Positions 19,403-28,842 of a stretch of DNA of 64,000 nt are shown here, in pieces. Source of the stretch: Thermodesulfobacteriota bacterium (lineage in GTDB: Bacteria > Desulfobacterota_D > UBA1144); assembly GCA_030835345.1 (NCBI GenBank), contig JAURPH010000003.1:98124-162123 (forward strand). The letters run 5' to 3'. The notes beneath the pieces are model-generated. The model made no database searches and was not told the origin of the DNA. It saw nothing but the letters and a program-made list of their open reading frames with translations. The number at the start of each line of letters is the position of its first letter. Positions within the stretch are counted from its first letter, which is position 1. Position numbers and translations under genes: made by a program.

Positions 19403-22312
19403 CTATTTCTCTGAATACATTTCTATTGGCAAACAACTACATACAAAGTTTTTATCACCATAGGCGTTGTTCACTCTAGCAACTGGTGCAATATATCTAA
19501 TATTAGGCTCTAAACTATTCTGAATAGGATAAGCAGTTGTAGGTGAATAATTAAAATTATTATCAATAAGATCTTTAAATGAATGTGGGGCATTTTTTAA
19601 AGGGGAATCTTGTGGATTCTCAATCATTGAATAAGTGTTAATTTCACTTCTAATAGAAATTAATGCATCGCAAAAACGATCAATTTCTTTTTTTGATTCG
19701 CTTTCAGTTGGCTCTATCATTAAAGTTCCTGGAACCGGGAAAGACATAGTTGGAGCATGAAACCCATAGTCAATTAGACGTTTTGCTATATCCTCTTCGC
19801 TTATATTATTCTTCTTCTTAATCTCTCTCAAGTCTATAATACATTCGTGAGCTACTCTTCCATTTCTTCCTGTATATAAAATATCAAAATGTTTATTAAT
19901 TTTATTGGCAATATAATTTGCATTCAATATAGCAACCTGTGTTGCTTTCTTGATTCCTTCGGCTCCCATCATCATTATGTAAATTAATGATATTGGCAAA
20001 ATGGAGGCACTGCCCCATGGTGCAGATGATATTGGACCAAATCCTGATTTAGGTCCTGCATCTGTGTTTAAACAATGATTAGGAATGAACTTGGATAAAT
20101 GAGCTTTTACCGCAATTGGTCCTACACCTGGTCCGCCGCCGCCGTGTGGAATACAAAAAGTTTTATGCAGATTTATATGACAAAGGTCTGGACCAAAATT
20201 ACCAGGCTTGGAAACACCTACCAAAGCATTTAAATTTGCTCCGTCCATATAAACCTGTCCACCTGCTTCATGTACCATGTTACATATCTTTGAAATAGAT
20301 TCTTCATAGACACCATGTGTAGAAGGATATGTAACCATTAAAGCTGCTATTTGATCAGGAAATTCTTGTATTTTGTATGCCAAATCTTTTGTATCAACAT
20401 TACCATTTTCATCACACTTTATAATCTCAACTCTCATTCCAGCCAAGATTGCACTCGCTGGATTAGTACCATGTGCTGAACTTGGAATTAGGCATATATC
20501 TCTTGATGCTTCCCCTGTTGCCTCTAGAAAAGCTTTTATGGTCATTAGACCAGCTAACTCTCCTTGAGCCCCAGCATTCGGCTGAAGAGATACTTCATCA
20601 AAACCAGTTATTTTACACAACATATCTTTAAGCTTATCAATAATAACTTTGTATCCTAGCGATTGTTGTCTAGGAACAAAAGGATGTATTGAATTAACAA
20701 TTGGCCAACTAATAGGTATCATCTCAGCAGTTGCATTAAGTTTCATCGTACAAGACCCAAGTGGAATCATTGATTTATTTAATGCAATGTCTTTATCCTC
20801 TAACTTTTTAAGATATCTAAGAAAGTCTGTTTCAGACTTATAATTATTAAAAACTTTGTTATCTAAATAAGAGGTTTTTCTCATTAAACTTTTTGCAATT
20901 GCAGGCAAAGATTCACCAAGCTGATTATCAATTGAGTTAAAATCAAAATTTTTAGTACTTATAAAGCAAGATAAAATTTCATACAAGTCATTCAAACTGG
21001 TTGTTTCATCAATAGATAATGAAACTATTTCTTTTGAATAAAATCTAAAGTTAATTTGCTTACCCAAAGACTTCTTTTTTATATTAGATATTTTTAAATT
21101 AGTTGATTTGATAGCAATTGTATCAAAAAAAGATTTATACAAGAGCTCAAATCCTGCATTTTGTAATGCTTTTGCTACTAAGCGAGTATATCTATGAACC
21201 CTAAGAGAAATCTCTTTTAATCCCGTTGGGCCATGATACATAGCATATGCTGCAGCAGTAATAGCCAAAAGTGATTGGGCTGTACAAATATTACTTGTAG
21301 CCTTTTCCCTTCTAATATGTTGTTCTCTAGTTTGAAGAGCCATTCGATATGCAACTTCAGAATTTTTATCAATTGAACGACCAATTATCCTTCCTGGCAA
21401 TAATCGCTTGTATTGATCTTTACAAGCAATAAATGCAGCATGTGGCCCACCGAATCCCAGGGGAACTCCAAATCTTTGTGAGGAACCAATAGCTATATCT
21501 GCACCCATTTCACCAGGTGTCTTCAATAAAGCTAGAGACAATAAATCAGTAGCCAAAATAGATATCGCATTTTGCGATTTTGCATGATTTATTAAAAATT
21601 CAAAATCTTTTACCTCACCAAGGGTATTTGGATATTGAGCAATAAAACCAAAAAAATTGTCTGTGTGAGTAACAAACAGGTTATCTAGGTCTCCCACAAC
21701 AACATTGATTCCAAGAGGTTTGCCTCTCGTAATTAATAAATCAACAGTTTGTGGGTGACAAAACTCAGAAACTAGAAAAATGTTTTTGGACTCCTTCGAT
21801 GATCGGTAGGCTAACAACATTGCTTCGACTGCAGATGTTCCTTCGTCTAAAAGAGAAGCATTTGAAACCTCTAAACCAGTTAGATCCATAATTACTTGTT
21901 GAAAGTTAATCAACATCTCAAGTCTTCCTTGAGAAACCTCTGGCTGGTAGGGGGTATAAGCGGTGTACCACCCAGGGTTTTCTAAAATATTTCTTAAAAT
22001 TACATTTGGGGTCATAGTATCGTAATAACCCATTCCAATATAACTTTTAAATTTTTTATTTTTACCTATCATAGAGCTTAACGATTCCAAGGCCTTGCTC
22101 TCTGACAAAGGAGGATCCAAGCTTATACCTATATCTGAAAGAATTTGATTTGGAATAGTATCTAAAGTTAATTCTTCCAAGCTCTTATAACCTAAAGTGT
22201 TTAAACATTCTTTTATCTCTGATTCGGAACTTCCAATATGTCTTTCTATAAAAGAATCGGATGTATCATAGGATTCAAGATTAGAATTATAATTAAGCTT
22301 GCTTTTATCCAT
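19403..22312 (-). CDS. gcvP: Glycine dehydrogenase (P protein), single-chain form
   Basis: FIERHIGSSESEI start, NLHKTFCIPHGGGGPGVGPI PLP-Lys motif, 969 aa. Confidence 0.97.
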   Translation of the reverse strand: MDKSKLNYNSNLESYDTSDSFIERHIGSSESEIKECLNTLGYKSLEELTLDTIPNQILSDIGISLDPPLSESKALESLSSMIGKNKKFKSYIGMGYYDTMTPNVILRNILENPGWYTAYTPYQPEVSQGRLEMLINFQQVIMDLTGLEVSNASLLDEGTSAVEAMLLAYRSSKESKNIFLVSEFCHPQTVDLLITRGKPLGINVVVGDLDNLFVTHTDNFFGFIAQYPNTLGEVKDFEFLINHAKSQNAISILATDLLSLALLKTPGEMGADIAIGSSQRFGVPLGFGGPHAAFIACKDQYKRLLPGRIIGRSIDKNSEVAYRMALQTREQHIRREKATSNICTAQSLLAITAAAYAMYHGPTGLKEISLRVHRYTRLVAKALQNAGFELLYKSFFDTIAIKSTNLKISNIKKKSLGKQINFRFYSKEIVSLSIDETTSLNDLYEILSCFISTKNFDFNSIDNQLGESLPAIAKSLMRKTSYLDNKVFNNYKSETDFLRYLKKLEDKDIALNKSMIPLGSCTMKLNATAEMIPISWPIVNSIHPFVPRQQSLGYKVIIDKLKDMLCKITGFDEVSLQPNAGAQGELAGLMTIKAFLEATGEASRDICLIPSSAHGTNPASAILAGMRVEIIKCDENGNVDTKDLAYKIQEFPDQIAALMVTYPSTHGVYEESISKICNMVHEAGGQVYMDGANLNALVGVSKPGNFGPDLCHINLHKTFCIPHGGGGPGVGPIAVKAHLSKFIPNHCLNTDAGPKSGFGPISSAPWGSASILPISLIYIMMMGAEGIKKATQVAILNANYIANKINKHFDILYTGRNGRVAHECIIDLREIKKKNNISEEDIAKRLIDYGFHAPTMSFPVPGTLMIEPTESESKKEIDRFCDALISIRSEINTYSMIENPQDSPLKNAPHSFKDLIDNNFNYSPTTAYPIQNSLEPNIRYIAPVARVNNAYGDKNFVCSCLPIEMYSEK

Positions 22313-22688
22313 TAATCAAACTCTCGTAATCATCAGCAGTTAGCAATTCTTCAAAATCTTCTTTATTGGTGGGCTTTACTTTTATTAACCACCCCTCAGA
22401 ATATGGGCTTTGATTTATCAATTCAGGAGAACTTTCAGCATCAGAATTAACCTCAACCACTTCACAATTTAAAGGTGAATACAAATCCGAAACTGATTTT
22501 GTAGACTCTACGGCACCAAAAGGAGAATCTTTGTCTAAGGAATCTCCCACAGCAGGTAATTCTAAATAAACAATTTCACCAAGTGAATCTTGGGCATGAT
22601 CTGTGATGCCAATAACAATCAAATCACCATCTTGAGATGCCCATTCATGCTCCTTAGTATATTTTAACTCTTTTTTTACTTCTGACAT
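22305..22688 (-). CDS. gcvH: Glycine cleavage system H protein (start likely MSEVKK at 22688)
   Basis: EHEW...DSLGEIVYLELPAVG, FGAVESTKSVSDLYSP lipoyl motif. Confidence 0.96.
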   Translation of the reverse strand: MSEVKKELKYTKEHEWASQDGDLIVIGITDHAQDSLGEIVYLELPAVGDSLDKDSPFGAVESTKSVSDLYSPLNCEVVEVNSDAESSPELINQSPYSEGWLIKVKPTNKEDFEELLTADDYESLING

Positions 22689-22697
22689 ATTCCACAC

Positions 22698-23810
22698 CTA
22701 CCTTATAAAAGGATAATCGACTTTTTGTGCAATTTTAAGAGATTTCCTAATCCTTATTTCAAACTCTGTAATTTGAGAATGTTCATAATCTAACAATGCA
22801 AACCCAATGCCTTTTTTTAAAACAGGTGAAAAAGTCCCTGATGTAACAAATCCAATTTTAGTATTATTTCTTAATACATCATATCCACTTCTTGCTATTG
22901 AATTATCTGCCATCATAAAGCCAACAAAAACATATTTTTTGTTTTCTAAACGTTTTTCAATAACTTCTTTACCTATAAAATTGGTCTTTTTAAAATCTAT
23001 AAAACGATTTAAATTAAAATCCACTGGAGTCGTTCCTTTTATAAGTTCATTCCCATGCAATGGAAATCCAGCTTCAATTCTTAGAGTATCCCTTGCAGCT
23101 AAACCACATGGCTTTATTTCATTACAACTTTCTAATAAATATTCATATACAGAACTTATCACTTCATTTGGTACAAAAATCTCATATCCATCCTCTCCTG
23201 TATAGCCAGTCCTTGCAATTAAGAAGTTATCGCCATTGGGACATTTTACTTTCAGAGAACTTAAGAATTTTTCTTCCAAATCAATAATATTGGTCATATA
23301 AAATTTATTAAGAGAGACCAAATTTGATTTAGGAAAAATTTTATTTATTACCTCTATTGTTTTAGGTCCTTGAACAGCTAGCTGGCCATAAAAATTGCTC
23401 AAGTTCTTTACCTCAATGTTAAACTTATGATCAAGGTTAAAAAGCCATTCATATACACTATCTTTATTTCCAGCATTAACACAAAGGAAAAATCTCTTAT
23501 TAGAAATCTTATAGACTATTACATCATCAAGGACTTGGGCATCAGAATCGCAAATGAAACCATAGCGAGCTTGACCAGTTTTTAAACTTAAAATATTATT
23601 GGTAAAAATAAAATCTGTAAAACTTTCTGCATCATCTCCTGCAATTTCAATTTCACCCATATGACTTACATCAAAAATCCCAACCTGATTCCTGACATGT
23701 AAGTGTTCATCTTCAAGAGAAGAGAACCATAATGGCATATTCCATCCATTAAATTCAGTAAATTTCGCATTTAATTTTTCATGAATTTGAAATAAAGGAG
23801 TAGTATTCAT
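22698..23810 (-). CDS. gcvT: Glycine cleavage system T protein (aminomethyltransferase)
   Basis: FDVSHMGEIEI, ARTGYTGEDGYEIFVP, GLAARDTLRIEAGFPLHGNEL. Confidence 0.96.
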   Translation of the reverse strand: MNTTPLFQIHEKLNAKFTEFNGWNMPLWFSSLEDEHLHVRNQVGIFDVSHMGEIEIAGDDAESFTDFIFTNNILSLKTGQARYGFICDSDAQVLDDVIVYKISNKRFFLCVNAGNKDSVYEWLFNLDHKFNIEVKNLSNFYGQLAVQGPKTIEVINKIFPKSNLVSLNKFYMTNIIDLEEKFLSSLKVKCPNGDNFLIARTGYTGEDGYEIFVPNEVISSVYEYLLESCNEIKPCGLAARDTLRIEAGFPLHGNELIKGTTPVDFNLNRFIDFKKTNFIGKEVIEKRLENKKYVFVGFMMADNSIARSGYDVLRNNTKIGFVTSGTFSPVLKKGIGFALLDYEHSQITEFEIRIRKSLKIAQKVDYPFIR

Positions 23811-23849
23811 TCTTAGTATATTTTACCTAAAAAACTAAGAATAATATGG

Positions 23850-24191
23850 TTAATTAATTGAATTTAATAGCTGCTTGAACTTTTCAGGATGCTCGCTTGC
23901 CATTTCCGCCAATATCTTTCTATCTAGATGGATATCCTTTGTTTTCAAAGTATGTATGAACTTGCTATAAGTGAACCCTTCTTCTCTTAGAGCTGCATTA
24001 ATCCTAGAAATCCAAAGGGATCTCATTGTCCTTTTCTTGGCTTTTCGATCTCTATAAGAAAAAGCTAATGATCTCAGAAGAGTTTCTTTAGCTCTTCGAT
24101 ATACATTTTTTCTCTGTCCCCAGAAACCCTTAGTTTGTTTCAAAAGCTTATTCTTTCTTCTCTTGCTTGGTACGGTTGTTTTAACTCTCAT
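23850..24191 (-). CDS. rplT: Ribosomal protein L20
   Basis: MRVKTTVPSKRRKNKLLKQTKGFWGQRKN...SLWISRINAALREEG. Confidence 0.97.
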   Translation of the reverse strand: MRVKTTVPSKRRKNKLLKQTKGFWGQRKNVYRRAKETLLRSLAFSYRDRKAKKRTMRSLWISRINAALREEGFTYSKFIHTLKTKDIHLDRKILAEMASEHPEKFKQLLNSIN

Positions 24192-24200
24192 TTTAAAATC

Positions 24201-24401
24201 CTATGCAAAAACTACTTTTCTTAAATTTGATGCTTTTTTTCCATCAATTGTATCCGATTCTTTTAATCGCCTAATTCTTGATTGAGCCTTATGAACATTT
24301 CCATGGTGCTTGCTTCCCTTAATTCGTTTAAGCTTTCCATTAGGTTTAAGCTTGAATCTTTTTGCAGCACTTCTATTGGATTTCATTTTTTGCGTTGCCA
24401 T
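24201..24401 (-). CDS. rpmI: Ribosomal protein L35 (alternative start MKSNRSAAKRFK at 24386)
   Basis: KMKSNRSAAKRFKLKPNGKLKRIKG; between infC and rplT. Confidence 0.93.
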   Translation of the reverse strand: MATQKMKSNRSAAKRFKLKPNGKLKRIKGSKHHGNVHKAQSRIRRLKESDTIDGKKASNLRKVVFA

Positions 24402-24951
24402 TTGACTTCTTTCCCACCTTATTTTTTTTTGGAAGAACCATCATGGTCAGATTCTTTCCTTCAAACTTTGGCTCATTGTCTAGTTCTCCCGCTTCAGAAA
24501 CGGAATCAACAATCTTTGTAACTAATTGTTCACCCAATTGCTTATGAACTATCTCTCTTCCTTTGAACCAAAGTCTTATTTTAACTTTATGTCCATCTTC
24601 TAAGAAATCTTTGAGCTTGTTTATTTTAACATTAAAATCATTTTCTCCAATGTTTGGCCTAAATTTAATTTCTTTAAGCATTTGTGTTTTAACTTTTTTT
24701 TGGGCTGAGGCTTTTTTCTTGTCATATAAGAATTTTCCATAATCCATCAATTTACATACAGGAGGTGTTGAATCAGGTGCTATTTCAACTAAATCAGTTG
24801 AGTTACTTTTAGCTTGTTCAAGTGCTTCATTAATTGAAACAATTCCAAATTGATCACCACTCAAACCAATAAGCCTAACTTCTGATGCTCTAATCTCCGA
24901 GTTAATACGATTTAATTTTTTCCTCGATGATGAAAAACTTTTTTTTCTTAT
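24373..24951 (-). CDS. infC: Translation initiation factor IF-3; N-terminus extended to an ATA start codon at 24951
   Basis: In-frame extension upstream of the tracked ORF reads (ATA)RKKSFSSSRKKLNRINSEIRASEVRLIGLSGDQFGIVS, matching the conserved IF3 N-terminus (NRIN.EIR..EVRLIG). SD GGGAGGG lies 7 nt upstream of ATA. No in-frame ATG/GTG exists upstream of TTG 24864. Confidence 0.9.
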   Translation of the reverse strand: MRKKSFSSSRKKLNRINSEIRASEVRLIGLSGDQFGIVSINEALEQAKSNSTDLVEIAPDSTPPVCKLMDYGKFLYDKKKASAQKKVKTQMLKEIKFRPNIGENDFNVKINKLKDFLEDGHKVKIRLWFKGREIVHKQLGEQLVTKIVDSVSEAGELDNEPKFEGKNLTMMVLPKKNKVGKKSNGNAKNEIQ

Positions 24952-26855
24952 AAACTAACCCTCCCAGACAATTGACTCTTTAATGAATCAATAAAATCTG
25001 TTACTTTAAATTCTCCTAGTTGATTTCCACCATATTGTCTTACATTTAAAGATTGGTTATCCATCTCTGATTTCCCAATTATTGCAATATATGGAGTTTT
25101 TGATATTTCACTTTCTCTAATCTTTAGACCAAGCTTTTCATTTCTTATATCAATCTCAACTCTAATTCCAGCAGCTCTGAATTGTTTTTCCAAATTTTTT
25201 GTGTAATCGATTTGATCATCAGAAACAGATAAGATTTTTAACTGCACAGGTGATAACCACAATGGAAAAGCACCCGCATAATGTTCAATCAATATTCCAA
25301 AAAACCTTTCAAAAGAGCCAAAAATTGCTCTATGAATCATTACCGGCTGAAGTCTTTCATTATTACTTGAAATGTACTCAAGGTCAAATCTCTTTGGCAA
25401 ATTAAAATCTACTTGTACTGTTGAGCATTGCCACGACCTACCAATCACATCTTTAATCTTTAAATCAATCTTGGGGCCATAAAAAGCCCCTCCGCCCTCA
25501 TCTATTGAAAACTTTAATGACTTGGCCTCCAACGAATTAATCAGTGCTTGAGTTGAAACATCCCAATCTTCGTCACTTCCAACATATTTATCGGGTTTTG
25601 TTGACACATAAATTTCATAATCATCAAATCCAAATCTCTGGAGGAAATCAGTTGTTAAATCAATGACTTCATTTACTTCCTCTTCAATTTGTTCAAGAGA
25701 ACAAAATATGTGTGCATCATCTTGAGTAAATCCTCTAGCTCTAAACAGACCATGCAAAACACCTGATCTTTCATATCTATAGACTGTTCCTATTTCGGCA
25801 AATTTAACTGGCAAATCTTTATAGCTTCTAAGCTCACTTTTATAAATCATAATGTGAAATGGGCAATTCATAGGCTTAGTTAAATAACTATTAGTATCTA
25901 TATCCATTGGTGAAAACATGTTTTCGCTATAAAACTCTGTGTGTCCGCTCGTCTCCCATAAGTTTGCCTTTGCTATGTGTGGGGTATAAATAAGTTCATA
26001 GTTTGAATCAATATGTTTTTCTCTCCAATAATTTTCAATTACATTTCGAATCGTCGAACCTTTCGGGTGCCACAAAACTAGTCCTGGTCCAATCTCATCA
26101 GTGATTGAAAAAAGATTTAATTCTTTTCCTAGTTTCCTATGATCTCTTTTTTTAGCTTCTTCAATCATTTCCAAATATTTTTTTAAATCTTTTTTATTGA
26201 AGAATGCAGTTCCATAAATTCTCTGAAGTGATTCCCTATTTTCATCACCCCTCCAATAAGAACCTGCAACACTCAAAAGTTTAAAAGATTTAATAAAAGA
26301 TGAATTCGGAGCATGTGGACCTCTGCACAGATCAAACCAACTTCCTTGTTTATAAATTGTAATATCTTCTTCTTCGGGTAGATCATTTATAATCTCTACT
26401 TTAAACTTTTCATTAATATCCGAAAAAGTTTTAAGAGCATCTTTTCTTGTTAATTTTGATGGAATAAAAGAGACCTTTTTACTAATAATGTCATTCATCT
26501 TTTCTTCAAATAAGGCTAAATCGGCTTCTGTAAATGCTTTTTCAGTAAAAAAATCATAGTAAAAGCCATCATCTATCACAGGGCCAATAGTAACTTTTGT
26601 ATCTGGATAAATACTTTGAACTGCTTCGGCTAAAATATGAGCAGCAGAATGCCTAATAAGGTCTAATCCTGTTTTTGAGTCAGAGAAAATTGGATCAATT
26701 TTAGCTCCATCCAAAGGGTAAAAATAAAAATCATGTAATTGCCCATCTACTAATCCACCAATTACTGATGAATCTAGTCCCAGCTTGCAAAATACCTCTC
26801 CAATATTTAGCGCCTTGTCAGATTCCACAATTTGATCTTTTACATAAAACTTCAT
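24948..26855 (-). CDS. thrS: Threonyl-tRNA synthetase
   Basis: RHSAAHILAEAVQ, MNCPFHIMIYK, RGFTQDDAHIFC, TGS domain N-terminus. Confidence 0.97.
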   Translation of the reverse strand: MKFYVKDQIVESDKALNIGEVFCKLGLDSSVIGGLVDGQLHDFYFYPLDGAKIDPIFSDSKTGLDLIRHSAAHILAEAVQSIYPDTKVTIGPVIDDGFYYDFFTEKAFTEADLALFEEKMNDIISKKVSFIPSKLTRKDALKTFSDINEKFKVEIINDLPEEEDITIYKQGSWFDLCRGPHAPNSSFIKSFKLLSVAGSYWRGDENRESLQRIYGTAFFNKKDLKKYLEMIEEAKKRDHRKLGKELNLFSITDEIGPGLVLWHPKGSTIRNVIENYWREKHIDSNYELIYTPHIAKANLWETSGHTEFYSENMFSPMDIDTNSYLTKPMNCPFHIMIYKSELRSYKDLPVKFAEIGTVYRYERSGVLHGLFRARGFTQDDAHIFCSLEQIEEEVNEVIDLTTDFLQRFGFDDYEIYVSTKPDKYVGSDEDWDVSTQALINSLEAKSLKFSIDEGGGAFYGPKIDLKIKDVIGRSWQCSTVQVDFNLPKRFDLEYISSNNERLQPVMIHRAIFGSFERFFGILIEHYAGAFPLWLSPVQLKILSVSDDQIDYTKNLEKQFRAAGIRVEIDIRNEKLGLKIRESEISKTPYIAIIGKSEMDNQSLNVRQYGGNQLGEFKVTDFIDSLKSQLSGRVSL

Positions 26856-26865
26856 ATATCTATAA

Positions 26866-26937
26866 TGAGCACGAGTGGATTTGAACCACCGACCTCTTGC
26901 ATGTCAAGCAAGCGCTCTCCCCCTGAGCTACGCGCTC
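26866..26937 (-). tRNA. tRNA-Val (GAC)
   Basis: GAGCGCGTAGCTCAGGGGGAGAGCGCTTGCTTGACATGCAAGAGGTCGGTGGTTCAAATCCACTCGTGCTCA; anticodon loop TTGACAT; no encoded CCA. Confidence 0.93.
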
Positions 26938-26985
26938 AATTACTACAAGAAAGTATTGTAAATTCTGCTTTTAATAAATCAAATT

Positions 26986-27013
26986 TTGTTGTTTCTTCTG
27001 ATTAATTTATAAT
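26986..27013 (+). promoter_or_regulatory. Predicted purC promoter TTGTTG-16 nt-TATAAT, -10 only 6 nt before ATG
   Basis: -35 26986-26991, -10 27008-27013, ATG 27020. Confidence 0.6.
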
Positions 27014-27019
27014 AAAATT

Positions 27020-27916
27020 ATGGACATACAAAACAAAAACATTATTTTAGAATCAAATATAAAATCATGCCCCTTAATTAATAGGGGAAAAGTTAGAGAC
27101 CTTTATGATCTTGGTGATCAACTCTTAATTGTTTCATCTGACAGAATTTCAGCATATGATTCAGTTTTAGCTTCTGGTATTTATGCAAAAGGTGAAGTTC
27201 TAACACAGTTATCGAAATTTTGGTTTTCTCTAACAGAAGATATTGTCGAAAATCACTTCATAACTGATGATATTGCGGGCTTCTCTCAAAAGTTAGCAGA
27301 TGACTTAGCTGTACTTCAGGGAAGATCAATGATAGTTAAGAAAGCAAGACCACTCCCCATAGAATGTATTGTTAGAGGGTACATAACAGGATCTGGATGG
27401 GCTGAATATAAAAAACAAGGAACTGTTTGTGGTCTTAAATTAAATGAAGGGTTAATAGAATCAGAAAAACTTAAAGAGCCAATTTTTACACCTTCTACAA
27501 AGGCAGAGCAAGGTGAACATGATGAAAATATTAGCTTTGAACAATGTGTTGATATAGTAGGAAGCGAGATAGCTAACAAAGTAAAAAATTTATCAATAGC
27601 GATTTACTCTAAAGCCAGAGATTATGCCGAAAGCAAAGGAATTCTCATTGCAGACACAAAGTTTGAATTTGGAACACTCGAAAATGGTGAAATAATACTG
27701 ATTGATGAAGTTCTGACTCCCGACTCATCCAGGTTTTGGCCTAAAACTTTATATAAAGCGGGAAGAGGACAAGAAAGTTATGATAAACAAATTGTAAGAG
27801 ATTATTTAACCTCAATTGGTTGGGATAAAAAACCACCTCCACCTGAATTACCAGAAGAAATTGCAAAAAAAACATCTGATAAATACATAGAGGTACTAGA
27901 TTTATTAACCCTATAA
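27020..27916 (+). CDS. purC: SAICAR synthetase (phosphoribosylaminoimidazole-succinocarboxamide synthase)
   Basis: GKVRDLYDLGDQLLIVSSDRISAYD, LIDEVLTPDSSRFWP. Confidence 0.96.
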   Translation: MDIQNKNIILESNIKSCPLINRGKVRDLYDLGDQLLIVSSDRISAYDSVLASGIYAKGEVLTQLSKFWFSLTEDIVENHFITDDIAGFSQKLADDLAVLQGRSMIVKKARPLPIECIVRGYITGSGWAEYKKQGTVCGLKLNEGLIESEKLKEPIFTPSTKAEQGEHDENISFEQCVDIVGSEIANKVKNLSIAIYSKARDYAESKGILIADTKFEFGTLENGEIILIDEVLTPDSSRFWPKTLYKAGRGQESYDKQIVRDYLTSIGWDKKPPPPELPEEIAKKTSDKYIEVLDLLTL

Positions 27917-28842
27917 TTGAGATTTTTCTCAAGTCAATATTATCTGTATTCTTTTTATATGCGGGTTCAAATTTTTTGATTTCTAGTTCAATTAATTTGT
28001 CTAAAAAACTTCAAATCCCTGATTTAATCGTTGGTTTTACAATTATTGCAGTAGCAACCTCCCTACCAGAATTATTTGTTTTAATAAATTCAGTATCTAA
28101 TGATCAATATGGACCAGAGTTAGCCTATGGGACAATACTTGGAAGCAATATTGCAAATATATCCTTAATATTGGGTGGATGCATACTTTTAAGTAAAAAA
28201 AATTCCTTCGCAAATAATCTGACAAATTACAAAAACCAAATTCATTTAATTTTTTTATCCACAATAATATTTGCTTATCTGTCCTTAGAAGAATTCGGGC
28301 TAGTAGAGCTTAGCTTTAGCTTATTAGTAATACTTTTTATTTTATCATTTACAAATATCAAACTAAATAATAAACTTGATAAAACCAAAACTGAATCGCT
28401 TTTAATAAAAGACTTGTTTGTGATTATATTATCAATTGTAAGCATATGGATTGGTTCGGAGCTTCTTGTTAATAGCGGCATAGAGCTAATTGAAAAATTT
28501 AATGCCACTTCAAATCAGATCGGTTCAGTTTTTCTAGCCCTTAGTACTTCTGCTCCAGAAATATTCACATCTTTAATTGCTATTTTAAAGTTTAACAAAA
28601 GTGATTTTGTTGTCGGAAATGTAATAGGTAGCAATATTTTAAATATTGGAATTTTCAGCATTATTGGTATTACTAACAATCTTGGTTATTTTGATATAGG
28701 TGTAGCGAATATTCTATTGCTTGTAGCGTGTGAAGCTTATATTTTGATATTGTTATATTCGTTATATAAAGAAAGAAGTATTAGTAATAAATATGGAGTA
28801 ATTTTAATTCTGTTATATATTATTTTTATTTATAAATTATGA
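27904..28842 (+). CDS. Calcium/sodium antiporter (CaCA/YrbG family); true start uncertain, may be non-ATG upstream of the tracked TTG at 27976
   Basis: Two alpha repeats (GFTIIAVATSLPELFV; VFLALSTSAPEIFTSLIA). In-frame sequence upstream of 27976 encodes the expected first TM helix (NPIIEIFLKSILSVFFLYAGSNFLISSS). Confidence 0.82.
   Translation: MNPIIEIFLKSILSVFFLYAGSNFLISSSINLSKKLQIPDLIVGFTIIAVATSLPELFVLINSVSNDQYGPELAYGTILGSNIANISLILGGCILLSKKNSFANNLTNYKNQIHLIFLSTIIFAYLSLEEFGLVELSFSLLVILFILSFTNIKLNNKLDKTKTESLLIKDLFVIILSIVSIWIGSELLVNSGIELIEKFNATSNQIGSVFLALSTSAPEIFTSLIAILKFNKSDFVVGNVIGSNILNIGIFSIIGITNNLGYFDIGVANILLLVACEAYILILLYSLYKERSISNKYGVILILLYIIFIYKL

Noticed and set aside
22807-23205. 132-aa plus-strand ORF opposite gcvT
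   Set aside because: Antisense to clear GcvT motifs; no recognisable domain
23811-23849. Possible glycine riboswitch before gcvT
   Set aside because: rplT-gcvT spacer is only 39 nt, too short for a tandem or single glycine aptamer with expression platform
24373-24864. infC annotated with the TTG start given in the ORF track
   Set aside because: That start removes the conserved IF3 N-terminus; the in-frame extension to ATA 24951 with a strong SD fits better
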